Notes: a model not told the origin generated them from the sequence alone. 64,000 bases of DNA from Microbacterium paraoxydans (GCF_018224615.1 NZ_JAGTUK010000001.1:930001-994000); one strand, 5' to 3'. Positions 26,210 to 36,288 are shown, counted from the first letter of the stretch. Numbers and translations: made by a program.

Positions 26210-26614
26210 ATGATGCAGATCACCAGCTTCTACCCGGTGCTCATGGTGGACGACGTGGCCGCCGTGGCGCGGTTCTACCGCGAGGAACTCGGCTTCGCGA
26301 CCACGTTCGAGGCCGACTGGTACGTGAGTCTCCGCGGTGAGGGCGGAGAGCTCGCGATCCTCGACCGCACGCACGAGACCATCCCTGCCGGCTTCCGCGA
26401 ACCGGTCCGCGGCCTGCTGCTCAACCTGGAGGTCGACGACGCGCGAGCCGAGCACGCCCGACTGGTGGGGGAGCGCGGCCTGACGGAGCGCCTGCCGCTG
26501 CGCGACGAGGCCTTCGGTCAGCGGCACTTCATCGTCGAGGCACCCGGCGGGGTGCTGATCGACGTGATCGAGCCGATCGAGCCGTCCGCCGAGTTCGCGG
26601 CGGCCTACGCCTGA
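26210..26614 (+). CDS. VOC (glyoxalase/bleomycin-resistance fold) family protein
   Basis: A 134-residue protein with two beta-alpha-beta-beta-beta modules: [50 protein letters not shown], then [29 protein letters not shown]...[20 protein letters not shown]. The VVP-type metal site residues typical of antibiotic-binding versus glyoxalase members cannot be settled by eye; the terminal GGVLIDVIE supplies the usual Glu ligand. The start is ATG 26210 or the adjacent ATG 26213; AAGGA spacing favours the second. Control by the divergent TetR is inferred from the operator between them. Confidence 0.88.
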   Translation: MMQITSFYPVLMVDDVAAVARFYREELGFATTFEADWYVSLRGEGGELAILDRTHETIPAGFREPVRGLLLNLEVDDARAEHARLVGERGLTERLPLRDEAFGQRHFIVEAPGGVLIDVIEPIEPSAEFAAAYA

Positions 26615-26632
26615 GCAACCCGGGAACGACGA

Positions 26633-26660
26633 AGGGGCGGGCGCCGCAGCACCCGCCCCT
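26633..26660. terminator. Bidirectional terminator between VOC and permease genes
   Basis: AGGGGCGGGCGC and GCACCCGCCCCT form an 11 of 12 bp stem with a 3-4 base loop between convergent stop codons. Confidence 0.8.
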
Positions 26661-26678
26661 CCGTGGTCGATTCCGTCG

Positions 26679-28154
26679 TCAGATGCCGACGCCGAACAGG
26701 GCTTCGATCGGTCCTCTGGCGAAGAAGATCAGGAAGCCGGCGCCGACCACCCACAGCAGCGGGCTGATGGTCTTGGCCCGGCCGGAGAACGCGTGGATCA
26801 GCACCCAGCTCACGAAGCCGGCGCCGATGCCGTTCGCGATCGAGTACGTCAGCGGCATGACCGAGACCGTGAGGAACACCGGGAGCAGCACGCGGAAGTC
26901 GCCGAAGTCGATGTGACGGATCTGCGCCATCATCATCGCTCCGACGATGATCAGGGCGGCCGCCGCGATCTCGGTGGGAACGATCGAGGTGAGCGGCGTC
27001 AGGAACATCGCGATCAGGAACACGACGCCGGTCACGACGTTCGCCAGGCCCGTGCGGGCACCCTCGCCGATGCCGGCGCCGGACTCGATGAACACGGTGC
27101 TCGACGACGAGGAGGTCGCGCCACCCGCGATCGCGCCGACCCCCTCGACCACCAGGGCCGACTTGATGCGGGGGAAGTCGCCGTTGTCGTCGGCCAGGTT
27201 GGCCTCCTTCGCCAGGCCCGTCATGGTGCCCATGGCGTCGAAGAAGTTCGTGAACAGCAGCGTGAACACGATCATCACGAGCGCCACCAGGCTGACCTTG
27301 CCCAGGTCGAACGAGAAGTCGACCGCGCCGATCAGGCTCAGGTCGGGCACGCTCACCGGCGAGCCGTTCAGCGAGGGGACCGTCAGGCCCCAGCCGCCCG
27401 GGTTGACCACATTGCCCTCGTCGTCGAACCCGCGCGCACCGATGTGCCAGATGGCCTCCACGATCACGGCGAGCACGGTGCCGCCGATCAGGCCGATCAG
27501 CATGCCGCCCTTGATGCGCAGCGCGACGAGGATGCCCGTGAGCAGCAGCGTGATCACGAACAGCAGGCTCGGGACGGTCGCGACCGAGCCGTTGACGCCG
27601 AGGCCGACCGGCGGGGACGAGGCGCCCGTGGCGGTCACGAAGCCCGAGTTGACGAAACCGATGAAGGCGATGAACAGGCCGATGCCGACCGTGATCGCGA
27701 TCTTGAGCTGGAACGGCACCGCGTCGAAGATCGCCTTGCGCAGTCCGGTGGCCGCGAGCAGCACGATCACGACGCCGTTGATCATCACGAGCGCCATGGC
27801 CTCGGGCCAGGTCACCTGGCCGACCACGGAGAACGCCACGAAGGCGTTGATGCCGAGCCCGGCCGCGAAGCCGAACGGGAGGCGCGTGACGAGCCCGAAC
27901 AGGATCGTCATGACACCGGCGGTCAGCGCGGTCGCGGCACCGACCGCGTTGAAGTCGAGCATGTTGCCCGCGACGTCGGGCTTGCCGGACAGGATGATCG
28001 GGTTGAGGATCACGATGTAGGCCATCGTGACGAACGTCACCAAGCCCCCTCGGATCTCGGTGCCGATCGTCGATCCGCGCTTGCTGATCTCGAAGAAGCG
28101 GTCCAGGGCGCCAGTGGGCTCGGCGGTCGCCGGGGCAGGCGGGGCAGTTGTCAT
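26679..28154 (-). CDS. NCS2 family purine permease (AzgA-like)
   Basis: A 491-residue nucleobase:cation symporter with about 13 membrane segments. It belongs to the AzgA branch (adenine, guanine, hypoxanthine): RGSTIGTEIRGGLVTFVTMAYIVILNPIIL at the N-terminus, LPFGFAAGLGINAFVAFSVV, VFTLLFTNFFDAMGTMTGLAKEANL with the acidic residue conserved in helix 8, and ATSSSSSTVFIESGAGIGEGARTGLANVVTG in helix 10. The start has GGAGG upstream. It stands next to perM-purN-purH, fitting a purine supply role. No purine riboswitch is evident in its short leader. Confidence 0.92.
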   Translation of the reverse strand: MTTAPPAPATAEPTGALDRFFEISKRGSTIGTEIRGGLVTFVTMAYIVILNPIILSGKPDVAGNMLDFNAVGAATALTAGVMTILFGLVTRLPFGFAAGLGINAFVAFSVVGQVTWPEAMALVMINGVVIVLLAATGLRKAIFDAVPFQLKIAITVGIGLFIAFIGFVNSGFVTATGASSPPVGLGVNGSVATVPSLLFVITLLLTGILVALRIKGGMLIGLIGGTVLAVIVEAIWHIGARGFDDEGNVVNPGGWGLTVPSLNGSPVSVPDLSLIGAVDFSFDLGKVSLVALVMIVFTLLFTNFFDAMGTMTGLAKEANLADDNGDFPRIKSALVVEGVGAIAGGATSSSSSTVFIESGAGIGEGARTGLANVVTGVVFLIAMFLTPLTSIVPTEIAAAALIIVGAMMMAQIRHIDFGDFRVLLPVFLTVSVMPLTYSIANGIGAGFVSWVLIHAFSGRAKTISPLLWVVGAGFLIFFARGPIEALFGVGI

Positions 28155-28230
28155 CGGGGGAACCTCCGGAGAAACGCTACCGTGTCGCCCGCCCCGCGCG
28201 CGCCCCGAGGGGCCGCACGGCAACTCGTCG

Positions 28231-28236
28231 TAGTCT
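28231..28236 (+). promoter_or_regulatory. -10 element of the perM-like gene
   Basis: TAGTCT nine bases before ATG 28246; no Shine-Dalgarno between, so the leader is extremely short. Confidence 0.5.
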
Positions 28237-28245
28237 CGAATCGCT

Positions 28246-29625
28246 ATGCAACGCCTCCTCGTCGCGCTCCTCGCCGCCTTCGATGCCGCCATCGCGGCCG
28301 CGGTGGGGCTGGCCGTGCTGCTGGCGCCGCTCACCCTGCTGTGGACCGTGGCCTTCGGCGTCACCGCCGACTGGGGCGCCCTGTGGCCCCTCACCGGCAC
28401 GCTGTGGGAGTTCGGCCACGGCGTCCCGCTCGAGGTCACCATCCCCGACGACCTGCTCGTCACGCTGGGCATCCCCGCGCAGGCCGCCTCCTTCGCGGTG
28501 TCGATCACGCCCCTGCTGCTGCTGATCTTCACGCTGCTGTTCGCCGCGCGCTCGGGCGCTCGCGCCGCGCATGCGGGAGCGTGGTTGCTGGGCGCGCTGT
28601 CCGGCTCCGCCGTGTTCGCCGCGATCTCCACGGTGGTCGCGCTCACGGCACGCCTCGACGCGGTGCGCGCGCCGCTGCCCCTCGCGATCCTGCTGCCCGC
28701 CGCCGTGTACCTGGTGGGGGCCGTGTGCGGCGCGGTGCGCGTGGCGTGGGAGGACGGCGACGGCGGGCTGCTTGATCGTCTGCACGACCGTCTCGACGCC
28801 CGCGAGGACTGGGCGCCCGTACCCGCGGCGATCGTGCGCGGCGCCGCCTTCACCCTGGTCGGTGTGACCGGTGCGGCCGCGCTCGCGGTGGCCCTGTCGG
28901 TGCTCACGCGGGGCGGCGACGTGGTCGCGCTGTTCCAGGGAGCGCGGGTCGACGCGCTCGGGGCGACGGTGCTCACGCTCGCGCAGCTGGCGTATCTGCC
29001 CACCCTCATCGTGTGGGCGGCCGCGTGGCTCGCCGGTCCCGGTTTCGCGGTCGGTGCCGGCACCGCGGTGTCGCCCGCCGGCACGCAGCTCGGCGTGGTC
29101 CCCGGCATCCCCGTGTTCGGCCTGCTGCCGGAGAACACCTCGATGTGGATGCTGATCGTGGTGCTCGTGCCGGTCGCTGCCGGTGCCTTCGCGGGCTGGG
29201 CCGTGCGCTCCCGGCTCGTGTGGGAGGGCACGCCGCTCGGGCTGGTGCAGCGGGCGGTCATCGCGGTCGGCATCGCGGCGGTGTCCGCGGGGGTCGCGGG
29301 GCTCGCGGCCGAGCTGGCGAACGGGTCGATGGGTCCGGGGCGTCTGGGGGTCGTCGGTCCCGCCGTGCTGCCCTTCGCGCTCGCGCTCGGCGCCGAGGTG
29401 CTGGTGGGGGCTGCGATCCTGCTGCTCTCCCCGCGCAACCGCGAGGAGCTCGCAGAGGAGCGTACCGACCGCTGGCTCGCCGAGATGACCGAGGTGGAGC
29501 GCCACCAGCCGGGCCCGCCCGTCGAGGCGACCGCGTGGCCGACGCTCGCCGACGACACCGCCCCGCTCGACGACCTGCGCGTACCACCGTTGCCGAACCG
29601 CGACAGAGGCGACCGCCAGGACTGA
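28246..29625 (+). CDS. perM: DUF6350 family membrane protein (PerM-like)
   Basis: A 459-residue polytopic membrane protein with about nine predicted helices (for example LLVALLAAFDAAIAAAVGLAVLL, SFAVSITPLLLLIFTLLF, LPTLIVWAAAWLAGPGFAVGAG, AVIAVGIAAVSAGVAGLAAEL) and a charged cytosolic C-terminal tail of about 60 residues. GPGFAVGAGTAVSPAGTQLGVVPGIPVFGLLPE is a conserved loop. In mycobacteria the homologue PerM (Rv0955) supports cell division under stress, and it likewise precedes purN and purH. The name is based on this synteny and on the DUF6350 pattern. purN begins 58 bases downstream with its own promoter. Confidence 0.8.
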   Translation: MQRLLVALLAAFDAAIAAAVGLAVLLAPLTLLWTVAFGVTADWGALWPLTGTLWEFGHGVPLEVTIPDDLLVTLGIPAQAASFAVSITPLLLLIFTLLFAARSGARAAHAGAWLLGALSGSAVFAAISTVVALTARLDAVRAPLPLAILLPAAVYLVGAVCGAVRVAWEDGDGGLLDRLHDRLDAREDWAPVPAAIVRGAAFTLVGVTGAAALAVALSVLTRGGDVVALFQGARVDALGATVLTLAQLAYLPTLIVWAAAWLAGPGFAVGAGTAVSPAGTQLGVVPGIPVFGLLPENTSMWMLIVVLVPVAAGAFAGWAVRSRLVWEGTPLGLVQRAVIAVGIAAVSAGVAGLAAELANGSMGPGRLGVVGPAVLPFALALGAEVLVGAAILLLSPRNREELAEERTDRWLAEMTEVERHQPGPPVEATAWPTLADDTAPLDDLRVPPLPNRDRGDRQD

Positions 29626-29671
29626 CCGTCGCCGCGCGAGGAGACCGCACGGGGCGGTCTTCGCGCGCCGG

Positions 29672-29677
29672 TAGACT
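29672..29677 (+). promoter_or_regulatory. -10 element of a leaderless promoter (purN)
   Basis: TAGACT exactly six bases before the GTG start of purN. Confidence 0.6.
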
Positions 29678-29683
29678 GGGCGC

Positions 29684-30271
29684 GTGCTCACGGTCGCCGT
29701 TCTCATCTCGGGCGCCGGCTCGAACCTTCGCGCCCTCCTCGAGGCCGCTCGTCACCCCGATTTCCCGGCCAGAGTGGTCGTGGTCGGTGCGGATCGCGAA
29801 GCCGAGGGCCTGGCGCACGCCGAGGAGTTCGGCATCCCCAGCTTCACGGTCCCGTGGCATGAGCACGAGAGCCGCGAGGCCTGGGGCGAGGAGCTCGGCA
29901 GGCAGCTCGCGGTGTGGAGCCCCGACCTGGTCGTGCTGAGCGGCCTCATGCGTCTGCTGCCGGCGTCGCTCGTCGCCGCCTACGCCCCGCGCATCATCAA
30001 CACGCACCCCGCGTACCTTCCGGAGTTCCCCGGTGCCCACGGCGTGCGCGATGCGCTCGCGGCGGGTGTGCGCGAGACCGGGGCGAGCGTGATCGTGGTC
30101 GACGACGGCGTCGACACGGGCCCGATCCTCGCGCAGGAGCGGGTGCCGATCCGTGCCGACGACACCGAGCATTCCCTGCACGAGCGCATCAAGCCCGTCG
30201 AGCGCCGCCTGCTCATCGACGTCGTCCGTCGCATCGCGACCGGCGACCTCGTCCTGACGTCCACTCCCTGA
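29684..30271 (+). CDS. purN: Phosphoribosylglycinamide formyltransferase
   Basis: Transfers a formyl group from 10-formyl-THF to GAR, the third step of purine synthesis. The 195-residue protein has the fold start [21 protein letters not shown] (phosphate-binding loop), [44 protein letters not shown] with the catalytic Asn-x-His (NTHP), and [19 protein letters not shown] with the catalytic Asp. The GTG start is fixed by the leaderless -10 hexamer. purH follows after 33 bases with a Shine-Dalgarno. Its folate cofactor connects it to glyA-folD near 60 kb. Confidence 0.97.
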   Translation: MLTVAVLISGAGSNLRALLEAARHPDFPARVVVVGADREAEGLAHAEEFGIPSFTVPWHEHESREAWGEELGRQLAVWSPDLVVLSGLMRLLPASLVAAYAPRIINTHPAYLPEFPGAHGVRDALAAGVRETGASVIVVDDGVDTGPILAQERVPIRADDTEHSLHERIKPVERRLLIDVVRRIATGDLVLTSTP

Positions 30272-30304
30272 ACCCCCGCACGCCCCCGCACGAAGGAGCC
30301 CTTC

Positions 30305-31912
30305 ATGGCCGGCCCCCGCCACGACCCCACGCTCTACCGCGACCGCGACACCGTGCCGATCCGGCGCGCTCTCGTCTCGGTGAGCGACAAGACCGATCTG
30401 CTCGTGCTCGCCGCGGCACTGGCCGACGCGGGGGTGGAGATCGTGTCGACCGGCTCGACCGCTTCGACCATCCGCGACGCCGGCATCGAGGTCACCGATG
30501 TCGCCGCGGTCACGGGCGTCGCCGAGATGCTCGACGGGCGCGTGAAGACGCTGCACCCCAAGGTGCACGGCGGGCTGCTGGCCGACCTGCGCCTGGAGGA
30601 CCACGAGCGCCAGCTCGCCGACCTCGACATCGCCCCGTTCGAGCTCGTGGTGGTGAACCTCTACCCCTTCGTGGAGACGGTGGCTTCGGGTGCCGTCGGC
30701 GACGACGTGGTGGAGCAGATCGACATCGGCGGGCCCGCGATGGTCCGCGCCGCGGCGAAGAACCACGCGAACGTCGCGATCGTCGTGTCGCCCGAGTCGT
30801 ACCCGGCGATCATCGGGGCCGTCGCTGCCGGCGGCACCACGCTGGGCCAGCGTCGTGAGCTCGCCGCCCGCGCCTTCGCGCACACCGCGGCCTACGACAC
30901 CGCCGTGGCGCAGTGGTTCGCCGAGGGCACGCTCACCGACCCGGGCGACCTGCCGGCGCACCTGACGATCCAGGCCGAGCGCCTGGCCACCCTCCGCTAC
31001 GGGGAGAACTCGCACCAGCGCGGCGCCATCTACACCCGCGCCGGCGGCCACGGCATCGCCCAGGCCACGCAGCTGCAGGGCAAGGAGATGTCGTACAACA
31101 ACTACGTCGACGCGGACGCCGCCCTGCGCGCCGCGTACGACATGATCAAGCCCGCGGTCGCGATCATCAAGCACGCCAACCCGTGCGGCATCGCGACGAC
31201 CGCGCCCAACGCGCTCGACCCGATCGCGAGCGCCCACCTGCGCGCGCACGAGTGCGACCCGGTGTCGGCGTACGGCGGGGTCATCGCCGCCAACGGCACC
31301 GTCACGCTCAAGATGGCCGAGAACCTGAAGGACATCTTCACCGAGGTGATCGTCGCTCCGTCGTTCGAGCCGGCGGCGCTGGAGGTGTTCAAGGCGAAGA
31401 AGAACCTGCGCCTGCTGCAGCTGCCCGAGGACTGGCAGCAGGAGCGCATGGATGTGCGCCTGGTGTCGGGTGGCCTGCTGCTGCAGGACGCCGACCGCTT
31501 CCCGGACGACATCGTGTCGGTCGCGAAGGACTGGGAGCTGGTGTCGGGCGAGCGTCCGAGCGACGAGGAGATGGAGAACCTCATCTTCGCGTGGAAGGCG
31601 TGCCGGGCCGTGAAGTCGAACGCGATCGTGCTGGCGAAGGACAATGCCACGGTCGGCGTGGGCATGGGCCAGGTCAACCGCGTCGACTCGTGCCGCCTCG
31701 CGGTCGAGCGGGCGGGTGACAGGGCGGCCGGGTCGGTCGCGGCGTCCGACGCCTTCTTCCCGTTCGCCGACGGCGCGCAGGTGCTCATCGACGCGGGCGT
31801 CACGGCGATCGTGCAGCCGGGCGGCTCGGTGCGCGACGAGGAGGTCGTGGATGCGGCCCGCAAGGCCGGCGTCACGATGTTCTTCACGGGGGAGCGCCAC
31901 TTCTTCCACTGA
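30305..31912 (+). CDS. purH: Bifunctional AICAR formyltransferase / IMP cyclohydrolase
   Basis: Last two steps of IMP synthesis in one 535-residue protein. The N-terminal MGS-like cyclohydrolase domain (about 20-155) has [34 protein letters not shown], and [21 protein letters not shown]. The C-terminal AICAR transformylase domain has [45 protein letters not shown] with the catalytic Lys-His pair, and [33 protein letters not shown] precedes the ATG. A strong terminator follows. No ZTP riboswitch is seen ahead of it, unlike glyA. Confidence 0.98.
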   Translation: MAGPRHDPTLYRDRDTVPIRRALVSVSDKTDLLVLAAALADAGVEIVSTGSTASTIRDAGIEVTDVAAVTGVAEMLDGRVKTLHPKVHGGLLADLRLEDHERQLADLDIAPFELVVVNLYPFVETVASGAVGDDVVEQIDIGGPAMVRAAAKNHANVAIVVSPESYPAIIGAVAAGGTTLGQRRELAARAFAHTAAYDTAVAQWFAEGTLTDPGDLPAHLTIQAERLATLRYGENSHQRGAIYTRAGGHGIAQATQLQGKEMSYNNYVDADAALRAAYDMIKPAVAIIKHANPCGIATTAPNALDPIASAHLRAHECDPVSAYGGVIAANGTVTLKMAENLKDIFTEVIVAPSFEPAALEVFKAKKNLRLLQLPEDWQQERMDVRLVSGGLLLQDADRFPDDIVSVAKDWELVSGERPSDEEMENLIFAWKACRAVKSNAIVLAKDNATVGVGMGQVNRVDSCRLAVERAGDRAAGSVAASDAFFPFADGAQVLIDAGVTAIVQPGGSVRDEEVVDAARKAGVTMFFTGERHFFH

Positions 31913-31932
31913 GCGCGCAGCTCGATGTCTGC

Positions 31933-31971
31933 GAAGACCCCGGCCGGCAGGCGACTGCGGCCGGGGTCTTC
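31933..31971 (+). terminator. Terminator after purH
   Basis: GAAGACCCCGGCCG (31933-31946) and CGGCCGGGGTCTTC (31958-31971) form a perfect 14-bp stem with an 11-base loop. Confidence 0.85.
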
Positions 31972-32045
31972 TCCGTCACCGGTGCCGTACTGCCGTGTCC
32001 GATTTCCGCCAGCCAGGGTCGGTGGGCGGTGGCAGAGTGGAGGGC

Positions 32046-33554
32046 ATGAGCCTCCCCGTGATCGACTTCGACGAGCGGTACCGCGCCATCAGCGCGCGTG
32101 ACACCCGCTTCGACGGGCAGTTCGTGACCGCGGTCCGCTCGACCGGGATCTACTGCCGGCCGAGCTGCCCCGCTCGCACCCCGAAACCGCAGAACGTCAC
32201 GTTCTATCCCACGAGCGCGGCGGCGCACGAGGCGGGCTACCGCGCGTGCAAGCGCTGTCTGCCCGAGGCGGCCCCCGGGTCGCCCGCATGGGACGTGCGC
32301 GGCGACACGGCGGCGCGTGCCATGCGGCTGATCGCGACCGGGGTCGTGGAGCGCGAGGGCGTTCCCGGGCTCGCCGCCCGTCTCGGCTACTCCAGCAGGC
32401 ACCTCACGCGACTGCTGACGAGCGAGCTCGGCGCCGGCCCCCTCGCGCTCGCCAGGGCGCACCGGGCGCACACGGCCCGCATGCTCCTGGTCGGCACCGA
32501 CCTGCCCGTGTCGGATGTGGCGTTCGCCGCCGGGTTCCAGAGCATCCGCCAGTGCAACGACACGATCCGCGAGGTGTTCGGCCTCACGCCCGGCGAGCTG
32601 CGCGCGCGCCGCCGCACCCCGGCGTCGGAGGTGCCGGGGGCGATCGACCTGGCGCTGCCGTACCGCGGTCCGTTCGACGCGGCCGGGGTGTTCGCGTGGA
32701 TGGCGGCACGGGCGGTCGCGGGGGTCGAGGAGGCGGGTCCCGACGCGTTCTCGCGACACCTGCGCATGCCAGGCGGCCCCGCGTGGTTCGAGGTGCGGCA
32801 GGACGGGGAGCGGCTGCGGCTGCGGGCCAGGGTCGCCCGGCTGAGCGACCTCGCGCCGCTGGTGTCGACCGCACGGCGGCTGTTCGATCTCGACGCCGAC
32901 CCTCTCGCGATCGACGAGGCCCTGGCCGCGCATCCGCCGCTCGCACCTCTCGTCGCGCGAACCCCGGGGATCCGGGTGCCCGGCGCCGCCGACCCGCACG
33001 AGATGCTCATCCGCGCGATGATCGGGCAGCAGATCACCGTGGTGGCTGCCCGCACCGCGCTCACCGCGCTCACCGAGGCGCTGGGGGAGCGGACGGCCGA
33101 CGGCCTGCTGTTCCCCACCATGACCGCGATCGCGGAGCACGGCGCGGAGGTGCTGCGGGGCCCGGCGGCGCGTATCCGTGCGATCACGGGGGCCGCGGCA
33201 GCGCTCGCCGACGGCAGCCTCACGCTGACCGTCGGCGATGACGGCGCCCAGCAGCGCGCGGCCCTGCTGGCCATGCCCGGCATCGGCCCGTGGACGGCGG
33301 ACTACGTGCGGATGCGGGTGCTCGGAGACCCCGACATCCTGCTCCCCGGCGACGTCGCACTGCGGGCGGGCGCGGCGGCGGCGGGGCTCCCGGGCGAACC
33401 GAGACCCCTGACGGCCTGGGCCGAGCGCACGGCGCCCTGGCGCAGCTACCTCAGCGCGCACCTGTGGCGCGCGGCACCTCAGCGCCCCGCGGGGCCCCGG
33501 TCGCGCGCCGCCCGTGCCTCGACCGACGACATCCACACGAAGGAGACGCCATGA
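32046..33554 (+). CDS. Ada-type regulator fused to AlkA DNA-3-methyladenine glycosylase
   Basis: A 502-residue three-part repair protein. Residues 5-80 are the Ada N-terminal methylphosphotriester domain with zinc Cys37, Cys41, Cys68 and Cys71 (CRPSCPA, CKRC); Cys37 is the likely methyl acceptor. Residues 85-180 are an AraC-type helix-turn-helix ([44 protein letters not shown]). Residues 190-490 are an AlkA-like glycosylase with the helix-hairpin-helix [24 protein letters not shown] and catalytic Asp in [10 protein letters not shown]. It combines sensor/activator and base-excision enzyme; the alkyltransferase function is supplied by the overlapping ogt gene. The last ~25 residues are basic and probably disordered. 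Confidence 0.93.
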   Translation: MSLPVIDFDERYRAISARDTRFDGQFVTAVRSTGIYCRPSCPARTPKPQNVTFYPTSAAAHEAGYRACKRCLPEAAPGSPAWDVRGDTAARAMRLIATGVVEREGVPGLAARLGYSSRHLTRLLTSELGAGPLALARAHRAHTARMLLVGTDLPVSDVAFAAGFQSIRQCNDTIREVFGLTPGELRARRRTPASEVPGAIDLALPYRGPFDAAGVFAWMAARAVAGVEEAGPDAFSRHLRMPGGPAWFEVRQDGERLRLRARVARLSDLAPLVSTARRLFDLDADPLAIDEALAAHPPLAPLVARTPGIRVPGAADPHEMLIRAMIGQQITVVAARTALTALTEALGERTADGLLFPTMTAIAEHGAEVLRGPAARIRAITGAAAALADGSLTLTVGDDGAQQRAALLAMPGIGPWTADYVRMRVLGDPDILLPGDVALRAGAAAAGLPGEPRPLTAWAERTAPWRSYLSAHLWRAAPQRPAGPRSRAARASTDDIHTKETP

Positions 33555-34048
33555 CCGCCCTGATCCAGACCATCGACACCCCGGACGGCCCGTTCACGAT
33601 CCTGGCCGACGAGCAGCAGCGCGTCCTGGCCTCGGGCTGGACCGACGACGTGGAGGCGATCCTGGACCGGCTGTCCGCGGCCGCGCGTCCGGAGGAGCTG
33701 CGCGAGGCCGAGACCGACGCGGCGGCTGCGGCCCAGGCGTACTACGCGGGCGACGTCACGGCGATCGACCGCGTGGCCGTGGCTCAGACCGGCACGGCGA
33801 TGCAGCTCGCCGGCTGGGCGGCGCTGCGGGGGATCGAGCCGGGGGCGCCCCTCACCTACACGGGCTTCGCCGCCCGGCTCGGCAACCCGCAGGCTGTCCG
33901 CGCGGCGGCGTCGATCTGCGCGCGCAACGCCCCCGCCCTCTTCGTGCCGTGCCACCGTGTGCTGCGCACGGACGGCTCGCTGGGCGGTTTCGCGTGGGGC
34001 CTCGGGGTCAAACAGAGCCTTCTCGCCCGGGAGAGCGTCGCGCGCTGA
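33551..34048 (+). CDS. ogt: Methylated-DNA--protein-cysteine S-methyltransferase
   Basis: Removes methyl groups from O6-methylguanine onto its own Cys (suicide reaction). The 165-residue protein has a short N-terminal domain and the conserved C-terminal AGT domain: [64 protein letters not shown], with the acceptor Cys in PCHR. The usual Arg finger position is in the AVRAAA helix. It overlaps the Ada-AlkA gene by four bases (ATGA), so both are probably induced together by methylation of the Ada domain (inference from E. coli Ada). Confidence 0.96.
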   Translation: MTALIQTIDTPDGPFTILADEQQRVLASGWTDDVEAILDRLSAAARPEELREAETDAAAAAQAYYAGDVTAIDRVAVAQTGTAMQLAGWAALRGIEPGAPLTYTGFAARLGNPQAVRAAASICARNAPALFVPCHRVLRTDGSLGGFAWGLGVKQSLLARESVAR

Positions 34049-34060
34049 CCCGTCCGCATC

Positions 34061-34090
34061 CGGCCCCGCCCTGCACACAGGGCGGGGCCG
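34061..34090 (+). terminator. Terminator after ogt
   Basis: A perfect palindrome: CGGCCCCGCCCTG, loop CACA, CAGGGCGGGGCCG, 12 bases after the stop codon. Confidence 0.85.
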
Positions 34091-34111
34091 CCGCCGTACC
34101 GGGAATTTCTC

Positions 34112-34141
34112 TTGCGCTCAGCTGGTTCACAGGAATAGGCT
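34112..34141 (+). promoter_or_regulatory. Promoter of the ABC exporter operon (possible WhiB7 type)
   Basis: TTGCGC at 34112-34117, an 18-base spacer, and TAGGCT at 34136-34141. AATTT lies three bases upstream of the -35 hexamer. An AT-rich block in that position is the signature of WhiB7-dependent resistance promoters in actinobacteria, so that link is plausible but unproven. The transcript would start near 34148, about 46 bases before a leader peptide. Confidence 0.55.
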
Positions 34142-34194
34142 GATGGGCTGTCGCGCCAACCGGACGACCTCGCCGAGCCCTTGAGGAGGACACC

Positions 34195-34260
34195 ATGACC
34201 ACGATCGCCAGCGCGCGGATCGCCACTCTCGGCTCGACCCCGGCGCGCTCGCTCTCCTAG
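34195..34260 (+). CDS. 21-residue leader peptide upstream of ABC exporter
   Basis: ATG 34195 follows an excellent ribosome site (GAGGAGG, five-base spacing), far better than that of the exporter gene itself. The 21 codons run MTTIASARIA... to ...PARSLS and stop at TAG 34258-34260. It is too short and too Ser/Ala/Thr-rich to be an enzyme. It is followed by a terminator-like hairpin and pyrimidine tract, then by the heterodimeric exporter genes. B. subtilis bmrB, a leader peptide ahead of the heterodimeric exporter bmrCD, uses drug-stalled ribosomes to prevent termination. The same logic is proposed here, as inference. Confidence 0.65.
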   Translation: MTTIASARIATLGSTPARSLS

Positions 34261-34282
34261 AGCCCCCGCCCCCGTTCTGCAC

Positions 34283-34355
34283 CGGATGCCGGGCGCCTCG
34301 CGCTCCGTTCCGCATCCGCTCTTCCTCCTCCTCTTTCGCTTTCGACTCCTCTGAG
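34283..34355 (+). promoter_or_regulatory. Probable transcription attenuator (hairpin plus pyrimidine tract)
   Basis: CGGATGC (34283-34289) pairs with GCATCCG (34312-34318); inside it GGGCGC and GCGCTC can pair. From 34316 to 34355 the transcript is almost purely pyrimidine (TCCTCCTCCTCTTTCGCTTTCG type). GCGGAT at 34215-34220, inside the leader-peptide codons, is complementary to ATCCGC at 34314-34319, the right arm of the terminator. That allows two exclusive folds, which ribosome position could select. Confidence 0.55.
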
Positions 34356-34359
34356 AGAC

Positions 34360-36288
34360 ATGTCTTCCTCGTCTTCCGCGCAGAATCCGTCGTCCACCCT
34401 GTCCACCCCCGCCGCGCTGTGGCGGCTCAAGCCCTTCGTGAAGCCCGTCATCTGGCGCCTCGTCGGTGGAGCCGCGAGCGCGCTCGCCGCCGCCCTCATC
34501 GCGCTGATGATCCCGATCGTGCTCGAGCAGATCATCGGCGGGCCCGTCCGCTCCGGTCACATCGACGCGATCGTCTGGGGCGCGCTCGCCGTGTTCGCGC
34601 TCGCGCTCGGTGAGGCGCTCATGGTGTGGCTGCGCCGCCAGTTCGTGCTCTTCCCGGCCACGCAGGTCGAGTACACGATGCGCACGCAGCTCTACGCGCG
34701 ACTGCAGACGCTGCCCGTCGCCTTCCACGACCGCTGGCAGTCCGGACAGCTGCTGAGCCGCATGATGCAGGACATCGGCCTCATCCGCCGCTGGCTCGCG
34801 TTCGGCCTGGTGCTGCTGGTCGTCAACGTGCTGACGATCATCATCGGATCGGTGCTGCTGTTCCGCTGGCACTGGCTGCTGGGCACGATCTTCCTGGTGA
34901 CCGCGATCCCGCTGTGGATCCGCGGCTACCTGTTCGAGAAGCGCTACGGCGCCCTCACCCGCCGCAGTCAGGACCAGGCGGGCGATCTCGCCACGAGCGT
35001 CGAGGAGAGCGTCCACGGCATCCGCGTGCTGAAGGCCTTCGGCCGCGGAAAGCACGCGCTGCGCCGGTTCAGCCGGCAGGCGGAGACGCTGCGCGAGACC
35101 GAGATGAGCAAGGCCGGCGCGATCGCGTCGATCTGGTTCTGGCTCGACCTGATGCCGCAGATCGCGTTCGGCCTGAGCCTGATGTCGGGCATCTGGCTGA
35201 TCTCGCAGGGGGCGATCAACGAGGCGGAGCTCTTCGCGTTCTTCGCGATGGCGGTGGTGCTGCGCTGGCCCATCGAGTCGATCGGCTTCCTGTTCTCGTT
35301 CATGCTCGACGCCCGCACGGCCACCGACCGCGTGTTCGAGATCTTCTCCGAGACCAACACGATCACCGACCCGGAGCACCCGGTGCACATCGACGATCCG
35401 CGCGGAGAGCTCGCGTTCGAGAACGCGCACTTCCGCTACCAGGACGCCCCCGCGGGAGAGCGCGACCTGCTCGACGGAATCGACCTCGTGCTGCGCCCCG
35501 GCGAGACGATGGCGCTGGTCGGGCTCACCGGCAGCGGCAAGACCACGCTGACCACCCTTCCCACGCGTCTGTACGACGTGACGGGAGGCAGGGTGACGCT
35601 CGACGGTGTCGACGTTCGTGACCTTCCGCTCGCCGAGCTGCGCCGGCACATCGCGATGGCGTTCGAGGACGCGACGCTGTTCTCCGCGTCCGTGCGGGAG
35701 AACGTCCTCCTCGGCCGGGCCGACCTCGACGTGCACAGCGCCGAGGGGGAGCGGGTCCTGCGTGAGGCCCTCGAGGTCGCGCAGGCGTCGTTCGTCGACA
35801 CGCTGCCGGAGGGGGTCGAGACCGTGATCGGCGAGGAGGGGCTGAGCCTCTCCGGCGGTCAGCGGCAGCGCCTGGCGCTGGCTCGTGCGGTGGCCGCGAA
35901 GCCCAAGGTGCTCGTGCTCGACGACCCGCTGTCGGCGCTCGACGTCGATACCGAGGCGCTGGTCGAGGAAGCGCTGCGGCACGTGCTGGCCGACACCACG
36001 GCGCTGATCGTGGCGCACCGTCCGTCCACCGTGGCGCTCGCCGACCGGGTGGCGCTGCTCGAGGCGGGGCGGGTGACCGCGGTCGGCACGCACGCCGAAC
36101 TGCTGCGCATGAGCCGGCACTACCGTCACGTGATCTCGAGCCTGGAGGCGGAGGAGGCGGCGCGCACCGGCGCCATCCCGATCATCCGCGACACCGAGGA
36201 CGAGATCCGCGAGAGCGTGCGAGACGGCATCCGGGAGGACGCCGCCACCGACGACGACATCATCACCGAGAAGGAGGTGCAGCGATGA
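34360..36288 (+). CDS. Heterodimeric ABC exporter subunit with degenerate ATP site (multidrug type)
   Basis: A 642-residue ABC exporter half-transporter. A Ser-rich start is followed by six membrane helices (about 30-320) and a nucleotide-binding domain from about 350. Walker A is GLTGSGKTT and the signature is [14 protein letters not shown]. Walker B is [12 protein letters not shown], in which Asp replaces the catalytic Glu. The H-loop is IVAHRPS. A roughly 40-residue acidic tail ([22 protein letters not shown]) follows. It overlaps the next gene by four bases. The Walker B defect together with the defect in the partner's signature places both changes in one composite ATP site, as in BmrCD and TM287/288. 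Substrate probably a drug or lipid-like compound; not provable here. Confidence 0.93.
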   Translation: MSSSSSAQNPSSTLSTPAALWRLKPFVKPVIWRLVGGAASALAAALIALMIPIVLEQIIGGPVRSGHIDAIVWGALAVFALALGEALMVWLRRQFVLFPATQVEYTMRTQLYARLQTLPVAFHDRWQSGQLLSRMMQDIGLIRRWLAFGLVLLVVNVLTIIIGSVLLFRWHWLLGTIFLVTAIPLWIRGYLFEKRYGALTRRSQDQAGDLATSVEESVHGIRVLKAFGRGKHALRRFSRQAETLRETEMSKAGAIASIWFWLDLMPQIAFGLSLMSGIWLISQGAINEAELFAFFAMAVVLRWPIESIGFLFSFMLDARTATDRVFEIFSETNTITDPEHPVHIDDPRGELAFENAHFRYQDAPAGERDLLDGIDLVLRPGETMALVGLTGSGKTTLTTLPTRLYDVTGGRVTLDGVDVRDLPLAELRRHIAMAFEDATLFSASVRENVLLGRADLDVHSAEGERVLREALEVAQASFVDTLPEGVETVIGEEGLSLSGGQRQRLALARAVAAKPKVLVLDDPLSALDVDTEALVEEALRHVLADTTALIVAHRPSTVALADRVALLEAGRVTAVGTHAELLRMSRHYRHVISSLEAEEAARTGAIPIIRDTEDEIRESVRDGIREDAATDDDIITEKEVQR

